Shown: one piece after another, positions 39,449-47,494 of the stretch
Position numbering within the stretch: position 1 is the stretch's first letter
How the letters are laid out: each line of letters begins with the position of its first letter
Assembly (NCBI GenBank): GCA_964551475.1
Contig: CAZKCI010000023.1
Coordinates: forward strand, 28,870-92,869
From: CAZKCI01 sp964551475
GTDB lineage: Bacteria > Auribacterota > Erginobacteria > Erginobacterales > CAZKCI01
DNA length: 64,000 bases
Direction: 5' to 3'
The notes under the pieces: generated by a model
Databases searched by the model: none
What the model saw: the letters and a program-made list of their open reading frames with translations, nothing else
Told to the model about the DNA's origin: nothing
Translations under genes and position numbers: made by a program

Positions 39449-41656
39449 ATGACCAGCGTTCTGCCAGCGCCATTCCAGATCATCCTCGGCTTCCTCTCCC
39501 TGGGTTTGATCGCTCTCGGCCTCCAGGCCAAGGGGCTTCTCGCCGGGGAGAAGATCCGGGGGCTGATCGTCTTCCTCCTCGCCCTGGCGATCGCCCTCGC
39601 CGTCTTCTACTTCGCCGTGGCTGTCTCCGTCCAGGATGTCAGGAGCGGCCGGGACAGCTTCGCCTTCGCCGCGCCCGCCTTCCAGGCCCTCTTCAATCTG
39701 TCCGGCAGAATCAATGGACTGATCGCCGCCCACGGACCGAGGATGATCGCCTACGGGACGAGCGCCCTCTTCCTCTTCGGAGTCTTCTCTCTTCTCTTCG
39801 CCCGCTGGCGGGGTTGGCGGATCTTCTGGATCGCTCTCGCGGGCTCAGTCGCGATCAAAGCCCAGTCTTTTCTCCTCCAGGGCAACCCGCGCCTGGGCTG
39901 GCGCTGGTATCTCGTCGCCATCGTGGCCGCCGCCGTCGCCTCTCTCCGCATACGGGAAGAGGCGAGGGACGAAAAGACGCCGGGGAAGAAGAGCTGGATC
40001 GGTCTCCTCCTCATCCCGATCCTCCTCGTCGCCCTTTTCAGCTCCTTCTACCGCATCGATCAGTATCTCTACACGGTGAACGACTACGAGGTCGCCAACG
40101 GCCTCTCCGCCCTCCAGGTCTTCGAAGGCGACCCCGCGTATCACTCTATCCTCTGGAGCTACATCGAACGCGATTACCAGGGCGGAGCATACGGCCCCTT
40201 TGTCTACTGGGTGGCCCTCCTCTTCCGCCTCTTCGAGCCCACCATCGGCGTCATGCGGGCGGCGGGCGCTTTCTGGGCGCTCGCCGCCGTCGCCATGCTC
40301 TACCGCCTCCTCGCCGATCTCTACGGCAAGCGGACGGGCGCGATCGGGGCCTTGATCCTCTCGGTCAGCCCCTGGTTCCTGGGCTCCACCCACCTCGGCG
40401 TCTACATCGGCCTGACCCTCTTCAACTGCCTCCTCTTCCTCTTCCTCTTCCAGCGGGCGATAAACCGCTCACCCTGCTACTATCCCCTGGCCGGGACCCT
40501 CCTTGCCTGCTACTCCTACTTCTATGTCCCCAGCAAGACGCTCCTCCCCCTGACCGGGATACTCTGGCTTCACAAGACTCTGACCGACCGGAAATTTTTC
40601 ATCAAAAACATCGTCGGCTTCCTGACCTTTCTCCTCTGCTTCTACCTCTTCGCCTCGCTGCTCGCCCCCCTCGAGAGGCAGATCTTCGGCGTCAGCATCA
40701 CCGACCACTTCATCGGGGGAACAGCGGGGCAGACCGGGGGTTTCGACCTCGAGTGGGCGGTGGCCGACATCACCAACAACCTCGAGCACATCTACGGCAT
40801 GGTCTTCGAGAGGGCGATGTCCTGGGCCTATCCCGCCGTCGACGCGCCCCTCATCCATCACTCCATCTTCCTCCTCGCCCTGGTCGGCGCCGGCGTCTGC
40901 CTCGGCCGGGCTTTCCACGGCAAATACTTCTTCCCCCTCGCCTCCCTCCTCCTCTTCCTCCTGCCGGTCATCCTGATCTCGCCCATGGTCGACCGGGGCG
41001 CCACCCGCCGGGGCTTCCTTTTGCTCGTTCCCATCTGCACCATGGCCGCGCTGGCCCTGAACGCTTTCATTTCCGGCGCGCGGCGGGCGGTAAAACTGCC
41101 GGGCGGGATACTGGCGGGACTGGCCGCAGTCGTTCTCCTCTGCGTTGTCGCGGTCAACGGGATCACCGTCTACTTCACCACACCGTCCTACGCCGTCAAC
41201 TACCACCGCGATATTCGCGAGTTCTCCGAAGCGTTTGCCCGGCTCCTCGGCGAGGGCTACCACGTCGACGTCATCCTCCCCCGCCCGCAGTTCTCGGACT
41301 GGCTGGTGGAATTCATTGCCTATCCCCATGTGAAAAAGCTCTATTACACCTATGGACAACCGCTCGACATCTGGGGACAGCCCAGGCGGGAAATGCGGGA
41401 GACCAACCCTTACTACCGTTTCTGGAGCTTCCAGGAGCCGACCCGGGGGTTGGAGGCGGCTGAATCATACCCGGGGAAATCGGTCCTTCTGATCGCCAAT
41501 CCGGACCTGAGCGCGGACCTGATCGCCGGCCTCAAGGGCAGGGCGCCGCCGGTTCGGATCGAGGAGATCACGAACCGGGCCGGCGGGGTGATCGGCTACA
41601 CCTACTACCCGAAAAGCGAGGCGTCGCCCTCAGCGGCGCCCGCGCCGCGATCGTAG
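39449..41656 (+). CDS. GT-C glycosyltransferase-like membrane protein
   Basis: A 735-residue polytopic protein. An N-terminal extension of about 170 residues with several helices precedes the GT-C core, which begins near IDQYLYTVNDYEVANGLSALQVFEGDPAYH; the acidic NDYE pair suits the first catalytic loop. SPWFLGSTHLGVYIGLTLFN and FYVPSKTLLPLTGILWL follow, and the C-terminal 150 residues form a soluble periplasmic domain. The N-terminal extension resembles that of the GT-C at 49890-52022. ATG 39449 was chosen; the longer frame upstream crosses the class B repeat. The radical SAM gene starts 6 nt after its stop. Confidence 0.78.
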   Translation: MTSVLPAPFQIILGFLSLGLIALGLQAKGLLAGEKIRGLIVFLLALAIALAVFYFAVAVSVQDVRSGRDSFAFAAPAFQALFNLSGRINGLIAAHGPRMIAYGTSALFLFGVFSLLFARWRGWRIFWIALAGSVAIKAQSFLLQGNPRLGWRWYLVAIVAAAVASLRIREEARDEKTPGKKSWIGLLLIPILLVALFSSFYRIDQYLYTVNDYEVANGLSALQVFEGDPAYHSILWSYIERDYQGGAYGPFVYWVALLFRLFEPTIGVMRAAGAFWALAAVAMLYRLLADLYGKRTGAIGALILSVSPWFLGSTHLGVYIGLTLFNCLLFLFLFQRAINRSPCYYPLAGTLLACYSYFYVPSKTLLPLTGILWLHKTLTDRKFFIKNIVGFLTFLLCFYLFASLLAPLERQIFGVSITDHFIGGTAGQTGGFDLEWAVADITNNLEHIYGMVFERAMSWAYPAVDAPLIHHSIFLLALVGAGVCLGRAFHGKYFFPLASLLLFLLPVILISPMVDRGATRRGFLLLVPICTMAALALNAFISGARRAVKLPGGILAGLAAVVLLCVVAVNGITVYFTTPSYAVNYHRDIREFSEAFARLLGEGYHVDVILPRPQFSDWLVEFIAYPHVKKLYYTYGQPLDIWGQPRREMRETNPYYRFWSFQEPTRGLEAAESYPGKSVLLIANPDLSADLIAGLKGRAPPVRIEEITNRAGGVIGYTYYPKSEASPSAAPAPRS

Positions 41657-41662
41657 TCAATC

Positions 41663-43120
41663 ATGAGAATCACCTTCGCCTGCCTGGGGGCGGAAAACCT
41701 GGGCGTGGAGTACCTCTCCTCCGTCCTCCGGAAGGAAGGCCACTCCACCTGCCTGGTCTTCGACCCCGCTCTCTTCAACGACAAATACTGGCTCGACATC
41801 CCCTCTCTCGCCCGCCTCTTCGACCGCCGGAAGCGGGTGGTGGACGAGATCATCGAGAGCCGCCCGGACCTCCTCGCCTTTTCGGTCGTGACCGACACTT
41901 ACCGCTGGGCGCTCTCGGTGGCCGCCGACGTCCGGATGAAGGCGAACATCCCCGTCGTCTTCGGGGGGATCCATCCCACCTCGGTGCCCGAGCTGGTCAT
42001 CCGGGAGCCGGCCGTCGACTATGTGATCGTGGGCGAGGGGGAAGGAGCCATCCTCGACCTGGCGGGGGGAAAACGGGACGTCCCCAATGTCTGGAGAAAG
42101 GAGGGTGAGAAGGTTATCCGGCACGAGGTCCGACCGCTCGCCGCCGATCTCGACTCCATCCCCTTCCCCGACAAAGACCTCTTCGCTCCTTACTTCTCGC
42201 AGAAGTCCTACACCCTGATGACCGCCCGGGACTGTCCCTTCGACTGCACCTACTGCTGCAACTCCGTCCTCCACCGTTTGTACGGCCATCCCCGCCGGAA
42301 GCGTTCCATCGACAATGTTCTTCAGGAGCTGGCGTGGGGGAGGAAACGCTTCCTCTTCAACGCCGTCAACTTCATGGACGACAACTTTACGCTCGACCGG
42401 AAGTGGCTCCGGGATTTTCTCCCGAATTTCACGCGCGAGTTCGGCGTCCCCTTCCGCTGCCTGACCCACCCCACGATCATCGACTACGACACCGCCGTCC
42501 TCTTGAAGAAGCACGGCTGCGAGGCGATCGATATCGGCGTGCAGTCCCTGAATCCGCGGATCCGGCAAGACCTCCTCAACCGCCACATGAGCAACGAGCG
42601 GATCGCCGAATCGCTGGACGCCATCAGGCGGGCGGGGCTGAAAACCCACGTCGACCACATGGTCGGCTTCCCCGGGGAGACCGAGGAGGACCTGGTTGAA
42701 GCGGCCCGCTTCTACACGCGGCACGTCCCCAACCGCTTCACCTACTACTACCTCTCCTACTTCCCCGCCACCGATATCATCGCGCGGGCGGGGCTCTCCC
42801 CGGAGAAGGTGGAATCCATCAATCAGGGACGGGAAAAGATGTATCTCTCCGGGGGATCGGTGGAGAGCGCGGTCACCCGGAACTTTGAAGCGGTCTTCAA
42901 GCTCCTCCCCCTCCTTCCCCCCGGAGCGGTGCGCTATATCCTGGACCGGAAGATCTACCGCGTCTTCCGCTACCTCCCCCTCTTCACCCTCTTCCTCGAC
43001 CTCGCGACCATGCTCAAGACCCGGGAATACCGCGCTTTCTATTACCTCGGGTATTACCTGCGCAACATGCTCCCCCGCCGGAAAACAGTAACCGAAAAAG
43101 AAGTGATCAGTAATCAGTGA
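41663..43120 (+). CDS. B12-binding-domain radical SAM protein
   Basis: A 485-residue protein. The N-terminal Rossmann-like B12-type domain (1-150) shows VVFGGIHPTSVPELVI and DYVIVGEGEGAIL. The radical SAM domain has the [4Fe-4S] motif CPFDCTYC (about 191-198), then the NFMDDNFTLD strand, GVQSLNPRIRQDLLNR and HMVGFPGETEEDLVEA. A hydrophobic C-terminal region (YRVFRYLPLFTLFLDLATML) suggests membrane contact. The cobalamin-binding D-x-H-x2-G motif is not obvious, so B12 binding may be lost. Family members include methyltransferases and oxidative enzymes acting on lipids or sugars. It forms an operon with the upstream GT-C. The last residues (VISNQ) read into the ACTGATY repeat. Confidence 0.85.
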   Translation: MRITFACLGAENLGVEYLSSVLRKEGHSTCLVFDPALFNDKYWLDIPSLARLFDRRKRVVDEIIESRPDLLAFSVVTDTYRWALSVAADVRMKANIPVVFGGIHPTSVPELVIREPAVDYVIVGEGEGAILDLAGGKRDVPNVWRKEGEKVIRHEVRPLAADLDSIPFPDKDLFAPYFSQKSYTLMTARDCPFDCTYCCNSVLHRLYGHPRRKRSIDNVLQELAWGRKRFLFNAVNFMDDNFTLDRKWLRDFLPNFTREFGVPFRCLTHPTIIDYDTAVLLKKHGCEAIDIGVQSLNPRIRQDLLNRHMSNERIAESLDAIRRAGLKTHVDHMVGFPGETEEDLVEAARFYTRHVPNRFTYYYLSYFPATDIIARAGLSPEKVESINQGREKMYLSGGSVESAVTRNFEAVFKLLPLLPPGAVRYILDRKIYRVFRYLPLFTLFLDLATMLKTREYRAFYYLGYYLRNMLPRRKTVTEKEVISNQ

Positions 43121-43353
43121 TCAGCTACTGATGACTGATCACTTTCCCCCAGTTACTGATTACTCTTTGTTTTCTATGGGGGCTTCCCCCAATCCGGCCC
43201 GCGGACCTGAAGGTCCGCGGCTACGATCCGGCACTACCCGTCGCCGCAGCGAATCCCAACGGGATTCCGTCTCCTCGCCCGGGGTTGCGCCGAAGGCGCT
43301 ACCCCGGGAAACGGCATCCACACCTCCCACCAACCCCGAAGGGGTTGCGGCCG
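43107..43353. repeat. Repeat-filled convergent gap
   Basis: ACTGATY units lie at 43107-43165. At 43199-43217 stands GCGGACCTGAAGGTCCGC, then at 43265-43350 a group of small palindromes (CCCGGGGTTGCGCCGAAGGCGCTACCCCGGG, CAACCCCGAAGGGGTTG). No gene is seen. The gap separates the end of the radical SAM gene from the end of the methyltransferase gene. Confidence 0.6.
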
Positions 43354-44097
43354 CTAATCCTTCCGTCCGACGCAGACGACGGAGAGGCCGGCGGGGAAGG
43401 AGAGGCCGGAGAGAACGAGCCGGTTCTCGAAGAGAAGAGCCCGGGTGAGCAGGGCGTTGAGGGGCCCGGGAAGAGGCTTCAGATCGGAATGGGCCTCCTC
43501 CGTCTTGGGGAGAAAGAGCTTGTCCTTGAGGCGGAGCAGGACCATCAGGGGCAGGAGCAGCGAGTTGCGATAGCCGGCCTTGAGAACGGTGAACCCCGCG
43601 TCGGAGAGCTTGGCGACTATTTCTTTCCGCGAGTAGCGATGGCTGACATGGACCGCCCGGTCATGCTCGCTCTTCAGGAAATCCAGGGCGGGGAGGTTCA
43701 AGACGGCGATCCCGCCCGGCTTCAGAACCCGGTGGAATTCCTTAAGCCCCCGCTGGTCGCCCTGCTCCCAGAGATAGTAAAGCACGTCGCAGGAGACGAC
43801 CGCGTCGAAACTCCCGGAGGCGTAGGGGATCTGGGCGGCGGAGGCCCTCGCCAGTCCCGCGATCTTGCGCCGGGAGCAGAACGAAAGCGCCTCCGCCGAG
43901 ACGTCGAAGCCGAAGGTCGATCCGGACGGACAGCGGCAGAGGAACCCTCCCGTCCCACAGCCGGCGTCGAGGATCCTCATCCCTGCCCCGGCCGGTCCGT
44001 ACTTCTTCAGGAGAGATACAATGAGATCACGCAGGGCGACATACCACCAGTAGTCGTCCTCGATCTCGAACATCACCTGGTATTCGCGCTTTTCCAT
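43354..44097 (-). CDS. SAM-dependent methyltransferase
   Basis: A 247-residue class I methyltransferase. The start MEKREYQVMFEIEDDYWWYVALRDLI is typical of methyltransferases acting on glycan- or polyprenyl-linked substrates. Motif I is RILDAGCGTGGFL, motif II FGFDVS, then SFDAVVSCDVLYYL and LKPGGIAVLNLPAL. A later segment (YSRKEIVAKLSDAGFTVLKA) is also common in the family, followed by a hydrophobic stretch LLLPLMVLLRL that may touch the membrane. GAGG about 8 nt upstream of the ATG supports the start. The target is probably a sugar made by the neighbouring aminotransferase and SDR. Confidence 0.85.
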   Translation of the reverse strand: MEKREYQVMFEIEDDYWWYVALRDLIVSLLKKYGPAGAGMRILDAGCGTGGFLCRCPSGSTFGFDVSAEALSFCSRRKIAGLARASAAQIPYASGSFDAVVSCDVLYYLWEQGDQRGLKEFHRVLKPGGIAVLNLPALDFLKSEHDRAVHVSHRYSRKEIVAKLSDAGFTVLKAGYRNSLLLPLMVLLRLKDKLFLPKTEEAHSDLKPLPGPLNALLTRALLFENRLVLSGLSFPAGLSVVCVGRKD

Positions 44098-44122
44098 CGA
44101 TCACGCCTCTGTCGAAGAGCTT

Positions 44123-44201
44123 TAGCACCTGATTTCTCTGATTGCTCTGATAGAAAATATGCCCGACTTGAGACAGGCCAATCAGAGAAATCAGGTGCTT
44201 A
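44123..44201. repeat. AGCACCTGATTTCTCTGAT hairpin repeat (class F)
   Basis: Arms TAGCACCTGATTTCTCTGATT (44123-44143) and AATCAGAGAAATCAGGTGCTTA (44180-44201) are almost perfect inverted repeats. The other copy is at 18638-18706. Confidence 0.78.
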
Positions 44202-44207
44202 TGTTTC

Positions 44208-45326
44208 TCAGCCGGGGAAGGAGCAGACCGCGGCGGCGACTGAGCCGATCTGCTCTTCGGTGAGCTCGGGGGCCAGCGGGAGGGTGAGAATCTCGGAGAC
44301 AACCTGCTCCGCGACGGGGAAATCACCTGCTTTATATCCGAGGTCGCGGTAGGCCTCCTGGAAGGGGACGAGAAGCGGATAATGGATCGCGGTCATCACC
44401 TCTTTCCCTGTGAGCCATTCCCGGAGCCTGTCCCGCTCTCTCGAGCGGACCACGTAGAGATGGAAGACGTGGCGGGAGTCCTCTCTCTCCATCGGCAAGA
44501 TCACGGCTGCCTTCTCCATGAGGATCCGATAGTAGTGGGCATACTTCCTCCGGACGGCATTGGCGGCATCGAGATGGGGGAGCTTGGCCCGAAGGATCGC
44601 CGCCTGGATCTCGTCCAGGCGGGAGTTCCAGCCCCGGACCACCGAGCGGTATTTGCTCTCCTCGCCGTAGTTCCGGAGCATCCTGAGACGGGCGGCGAGA
44701 GCGGCGTCGTCGGTAGTCACCATCCCGGCGTCGCCGAAGGCCCCGAGGTTCTTGGTCGGATAGAAGCTGAAGGCGGCGCAGGCCGAAAGAGCCCCCACCT
44801 TCTTTCCGTCGTATTCCGCACCGTGGGCCTGGGCGGCGTCCTCGATCACCAAGAGTCCGTGCTTCTCCGCAATCTCCCGGATCGGCCCCATGGCGCAGGG
44901 CTGGCCGTAGAGATGGACCGGGACGACGGCGCTGATCCGGGCGCCTTTTCGTCCGTGCCTCCGCTTCAGGAGACGCTCCAGGGCCGCCGGATCGAGCGTG
45001 TAGGCCTCCGGGTCGATGTCGCAGAAGACCGGACGGGCGCCGGCCAGCTCGATGGCGGAGACGGTGGGGACGGCGGTGAGCGGCGTGGTGACGACCTCCT
45101 CGCCGGGGCGGACGCCGGCGGCGGTGAGCGCCAGGTGGAGGGCTTCCGTCCCCGATCCCGCGCCGACGGCATAGCGGGAACCGCAATAACGGGCGAACTC
45201 AGCTTCCAGGCGCTCCCCCTCTTCGCCCAGGATATACCATCCCCGGGCGAGGACGCGGGAGACCGCGGCGTCGATCTCGGCTTTGAGGTTCTGGTAACTC
45301 TTGGCGAGGTCGTTGAGGGGGATCAT
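44208..45326 (-). CDS. DegT/DnrJ/EryC1/StrS-family sugar aminotransferase
   Basis: A 372-residue PLP enzyme. The phosphate-binding GAGSGTEAL loop (56-64), IEDAAQAHGA (Asp163, pyridine nitrogen contact) and the Schiff-base Lys192 in SFYPTKNLGAFGDAG are all intact, in contrast to the ColD-like protein at 11518-13407. It would aminate a 4-keto or 3-keto nucleotide sugar (dTDP-3-amino-3,6-dideoxyhexose transaminases of the FdtB/QdtB kind are close in pattern). TTGGAG stands 9 nt before the ATG. The next gene downstream is the methyltransferase, so an N- or O-methylated amino sugar is a reasonable guess. Confidence 0.87.
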   Translation of the reverse strand: MIPLNDLAKSYQNLKAEIDAAVSRVLARGWYILGEEGERLEAEFARYCGSRYAVGAGSGTEALHLALTAAGVRPGEEVVTTPLTAVPTVSAIELAGARPVFCDIDPEAYTLDPAALERLLKRRHGRKGARISAVVPVHLYGQPCAMGPIREIAEKHGLLVIEDAAQAHGAEYDGKKVGALSACAAFSFYPTKNLGAFGDAGMVTTDDAALAARLRMLRNYGEESKYRSVVRGWNSRLDEIQAAILRAKLPHLDAANAVRRKYAHYYRILMEKAAVILPMEREDSRHVFHLYVVRSRERDRLREWLTGKEVMTAIHYPLLVPFQEAYRDLGYKAGDFPVAEQVVSEILTLPLAPELTEEQIGSVAAAVCSFPG

Positions 45327-45368
45327 GTCAAGACTCCAACCGACAAAAGAAGCCGCGGATTTCGCGGA

Positions 45369-45410
45369 TTACTGATCACTGATTACTGATCACTTCTTCT
45401 TCGGTTACTG
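45369..45410. repeat. Heptanucleotide ACTGATY repeat
   Basis: ACTGATC-ACTGATT-ACTGATC-ACTT is a nearly perfect run of 7-nt units between the aminotransferase and SDR genes. Confidence 0.7.
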
Positions 45411-45417
45411 TCCTGCT

Positions 45418-46425
45418 TCACCAGTAGTGCTTTTTATACCGTTGGTAGAAGCGGATGGTCGCGCGGAGCCCCTTTTCCAGGTCGGTCTTCGGCTTCCACC
45501 CGATCACCGACCTGATCTTGCTGATGTCGGAGTAGAAGTCCCCCGGCTCCTGGAGCTTCCGTTCCGGTGTGAAGGGGGCGAACTTCCAGCTTCCGGTCCC
45601 CGCCACGGCGATGATCCGGTCCGCCAGCTCCAGGAAGCTCGAGGGCCGGTCGTGGCCGACGTTGAAGACCTCGCCCCAGGCCTTCTCGCAGGAAGCCGCC
45701 AGCAGGATCGCCTCCACCGTGTCTCCGACGTAGAGGAAATCGCGACGGATCGATCCGTCGCCGAAAACCTTGATCGTCTCCCCATCGATGGCCAGGCGGA
45801 TGAACCAGTTGGCCACTCCGAAACGGCTGTGCCGCATCTGGGCCCGCTCGCCGTAGATGTTGGTCAGACGCAAAGCCACGGTCTTCAAGCCGTGGTTGTC
45901 GTGGTAGATCTTGAAAAGCCTCTGGGCGGCGAGGTTGGAGAGCTCGTAGATCCCCTTAGGGTTGATCGGCGCCGTCTCCTTGACCGGAAGGACCGCCGCC
46001 GTCCCGTATTCCCCCCGGGTCCCGGTGTAGACGATCCGGGCTTTGGGGTTGTGCTTCCGGCAGGCCTCCAGCACCACCGCCGATCCCTTGATATTGATGT
46101 CGATGTCGGGAAAGGGGTTGGAGAGGCTCAGGATGTGGTCGTTCTGGCCGGCCAGGTGGAAGATGTACTCCTGCCCCTGGACGAGATGGTTCATCACGTT
46201 CTCGTCCCGGACATCGGAGAAGCTCACCGCGACCGCAGCGCGCACGGGGGCGATATTGAAGGTGTTCCCCCCGTGCCCCTCGATCATGGCGTCGGCCAGT
46301 GTCACCTTCGCGCCGGCTTTGGCCAGACGGATGGCGAGGTTCGAACCGATGAAGCCCAGCCCCCCGGTGATCAGAACCCGGCGGTTCCGGAAGGGGGCGG
46401 CGATCGTATCCTTGTTCTTATTCAT
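45418..46425 (-). CDS. NAD-dependent epimerase/dehydratase lacking the usual catalytic Lys
   Basis: A 335-residue extended SDR: RRVLITGGLGFIGSNL, VTLADAMIEGHGGN, FSDVRDE, FHLAGQNDHILSL, TGTRGEYG, RLTNIYGERAQMRHSRFGV, DFLYVGDTVEAI. The ADAM-x2-GHGGN and NQ-x-HS-like stretches are typical of dehydratase or decarboxylase-like SDRs in surface-sugar loci. The catalytic Tyr-x3-Lys reads Tyr160-Glu-Leu-Ser-Asn164, so Lys is replaced by Asn. It may use another residue, act on a special substrate, or be inactive. The final residues HYW* end a few nt after the ACTGATY repeat. The preceding 335 bp hold repeats only. Confidence 0.8.
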   Translation of the reverse strand: MNKNKDTIAAPFRNRRVLITGGLGFIGSNLAIRLAKAGAKVTLADAMIEGHGGNTFNIAPVRAAVAVSFSDVRDENVMNHLVQGQEYIFHLAGQNDHILSLSNPFPDIDINIKGSAVVLEACRKHNPKARIVYTGTRGEYGTAAVLPVKETAPINPKGIYELSNLAAQRLFKIYHDNHGLKTVALRLTNIYGERAQMRHSRFGVANWFIRLAIDGETIKVFGDGSIRRDFLYVGDTVEAILLAASCEKAWGEVFNVGHDRPSSFLELADRIIAVAGTGSWKFAPFTPERKLQEPGDFYSDISKIRSVIGWKPKTDLEKGLRATIRFYQRYKKHYW

Positions 46426-46439
46426 GAGACTATGCCCAT

Positions 46440-46760
46440 CTCTTCAGATGTTCTCTCCAAGTCCGGCCCGTGGGAGCGGCGTCTCGCCTGCCCCGAAGCT
46501 TCCTGCTCTTGGTTCGGGGCCGCGATCCGGACCAACATGGATCGGGGCCCCGATTTCTATTTACCCATATTCGTCATCGGGGCAGGCAGGAATGCCCCTC
46601 CCACACAAAACAGTAAACGAAGAATAAGTAAACAGCGATCAGCAATCCGCGAGAATCCGCGCCTGCGCGCTGGAGCGCTGCCGACTCCGCCAAAGTAGCC
46701 TTTGGCTACGTCGGCCGGAACGGCGCGCAAGCGCGTAATCCGCGGCTTTCTTCGGCCGGG
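46440..46760. repeat. Gene-free region: degenerate class A unit and class D hairpin
   Basis: A long, expanded class A element runs from about 46481 (GTGGGAGCGGCGTCTCGCC) to 46602 (GGAATGCCCCTCCCAC). It is followed by AATCCGCGAGAATCCGCGCC (46655-46674) and its mirror GCGTAATCCGCGGC (46731-46744), with GTAGCCTTTGGCTAC inside. No gene is seen. Confidence 0.65.
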
Positions 46761-47480
46761 TCAGGATCTCCCTTTCCTCACTACCAGCCGCCACCAGAGC
46801 TTCACGATGTCGACGCCCACCGCGGCCACGCGCTGGAAATTGAAAAACTGGGAGATCCCATAAGCCCGGAAGAAGTGGTGGACGGGGACCTCGGCGAAGA
46901 TCGATCCCGCGTCCTGGAGCTTCTTCACCATCTCCACGCAGACCACGCCCGAGTCGTGCTCGAGCCGGATCCGCTGGAGGGCGGAGCGTCGGATCAGGCG
47001 GAAATCGCAGTCCACGTCGCGGATCTTGAACTGAAAGAGCGTCTTCATAACGTGGTGATAGAGACGCCCGATCACCTTGCGGTGGAGGGGATCGGCCCGG
47101 CTGATCTTGTAGCCGTTGACGATGTCCACGCCCGGCTCGGCCCGCAGAACCAGGCGGGAGAGTTCGGCCACGTCGTACTGGAAATCCCCGTCGGTGTAGA
47201 AGATCCACTCCTTTTGGGCGGCGGCAAAACCGGAGCGGAGCGCGCCACCGTAGCCGCGGTTCTTCTCGTGGAAGACCAGGCGCAGGCGGGGATACTTGCC
47301 CTCCAGTTCTTTCAGAATCTCCCGGCTGTGGTCGCGGGAACCGTCGTCGACGATGATGATCTCGTAGTCGGAGGCGAGACGGCGCAGGGTAAGATCGGCC
47401 AGAGCCACCATGCTGGCGATGGTCCCCCCGTCGTTATAGCAGGGGAAGAAGGCGGAGATGGCGGGCTTGAGCGCGGCCAT
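46761..47480 (-). CDS. Glycosyltransferase family 2
   Basis: A 239-residue GT2: ISAFFPCYNDGGTI, YEIIIVDDGSRDHSREIL, NRGYGGALRSGF, the metal motif FYTDGDFQYDVAEL, GYKISRADP, VDCDFRLIRRSAL and VCVEMVKKL. All usual catalytic elements are present. It is of the dolichyl-phosphate-sugar synthase group without extra membrane helices, so it is expected to make a polyprenyl-phosphate sugar for neighbouring GT-C enzymes. ATG 47478-47480 has an AAGGGGG ribosome site and lies 14 nt after the stop of the GT-C gene upstream. Confidence 0.87.
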   Translation of the reverse strand: MAALKPAISAFFPCYNDGGTIASMVALADLTLRRLASDYEIIIVDDGSRDHSREILKELEGKYPRLRLVFHEKNRGYGGALRSGFAAAQKEWIFYTDGDFQYDVAELSRLVLRAEPGVDIVNGYKISRADPLHRKVIGRLYHHVMKTLFQFKIRDVDCDFRLIRRSALQRIRLEHDSGVVCVEMVKKLQDAGSIFAEVPVHHFFRAYGISQFFNFQRVAAVGVDIVKLWWRLVVRKGRS

Positions 47481-47494
47481 GGTTGTGTCCCCCT

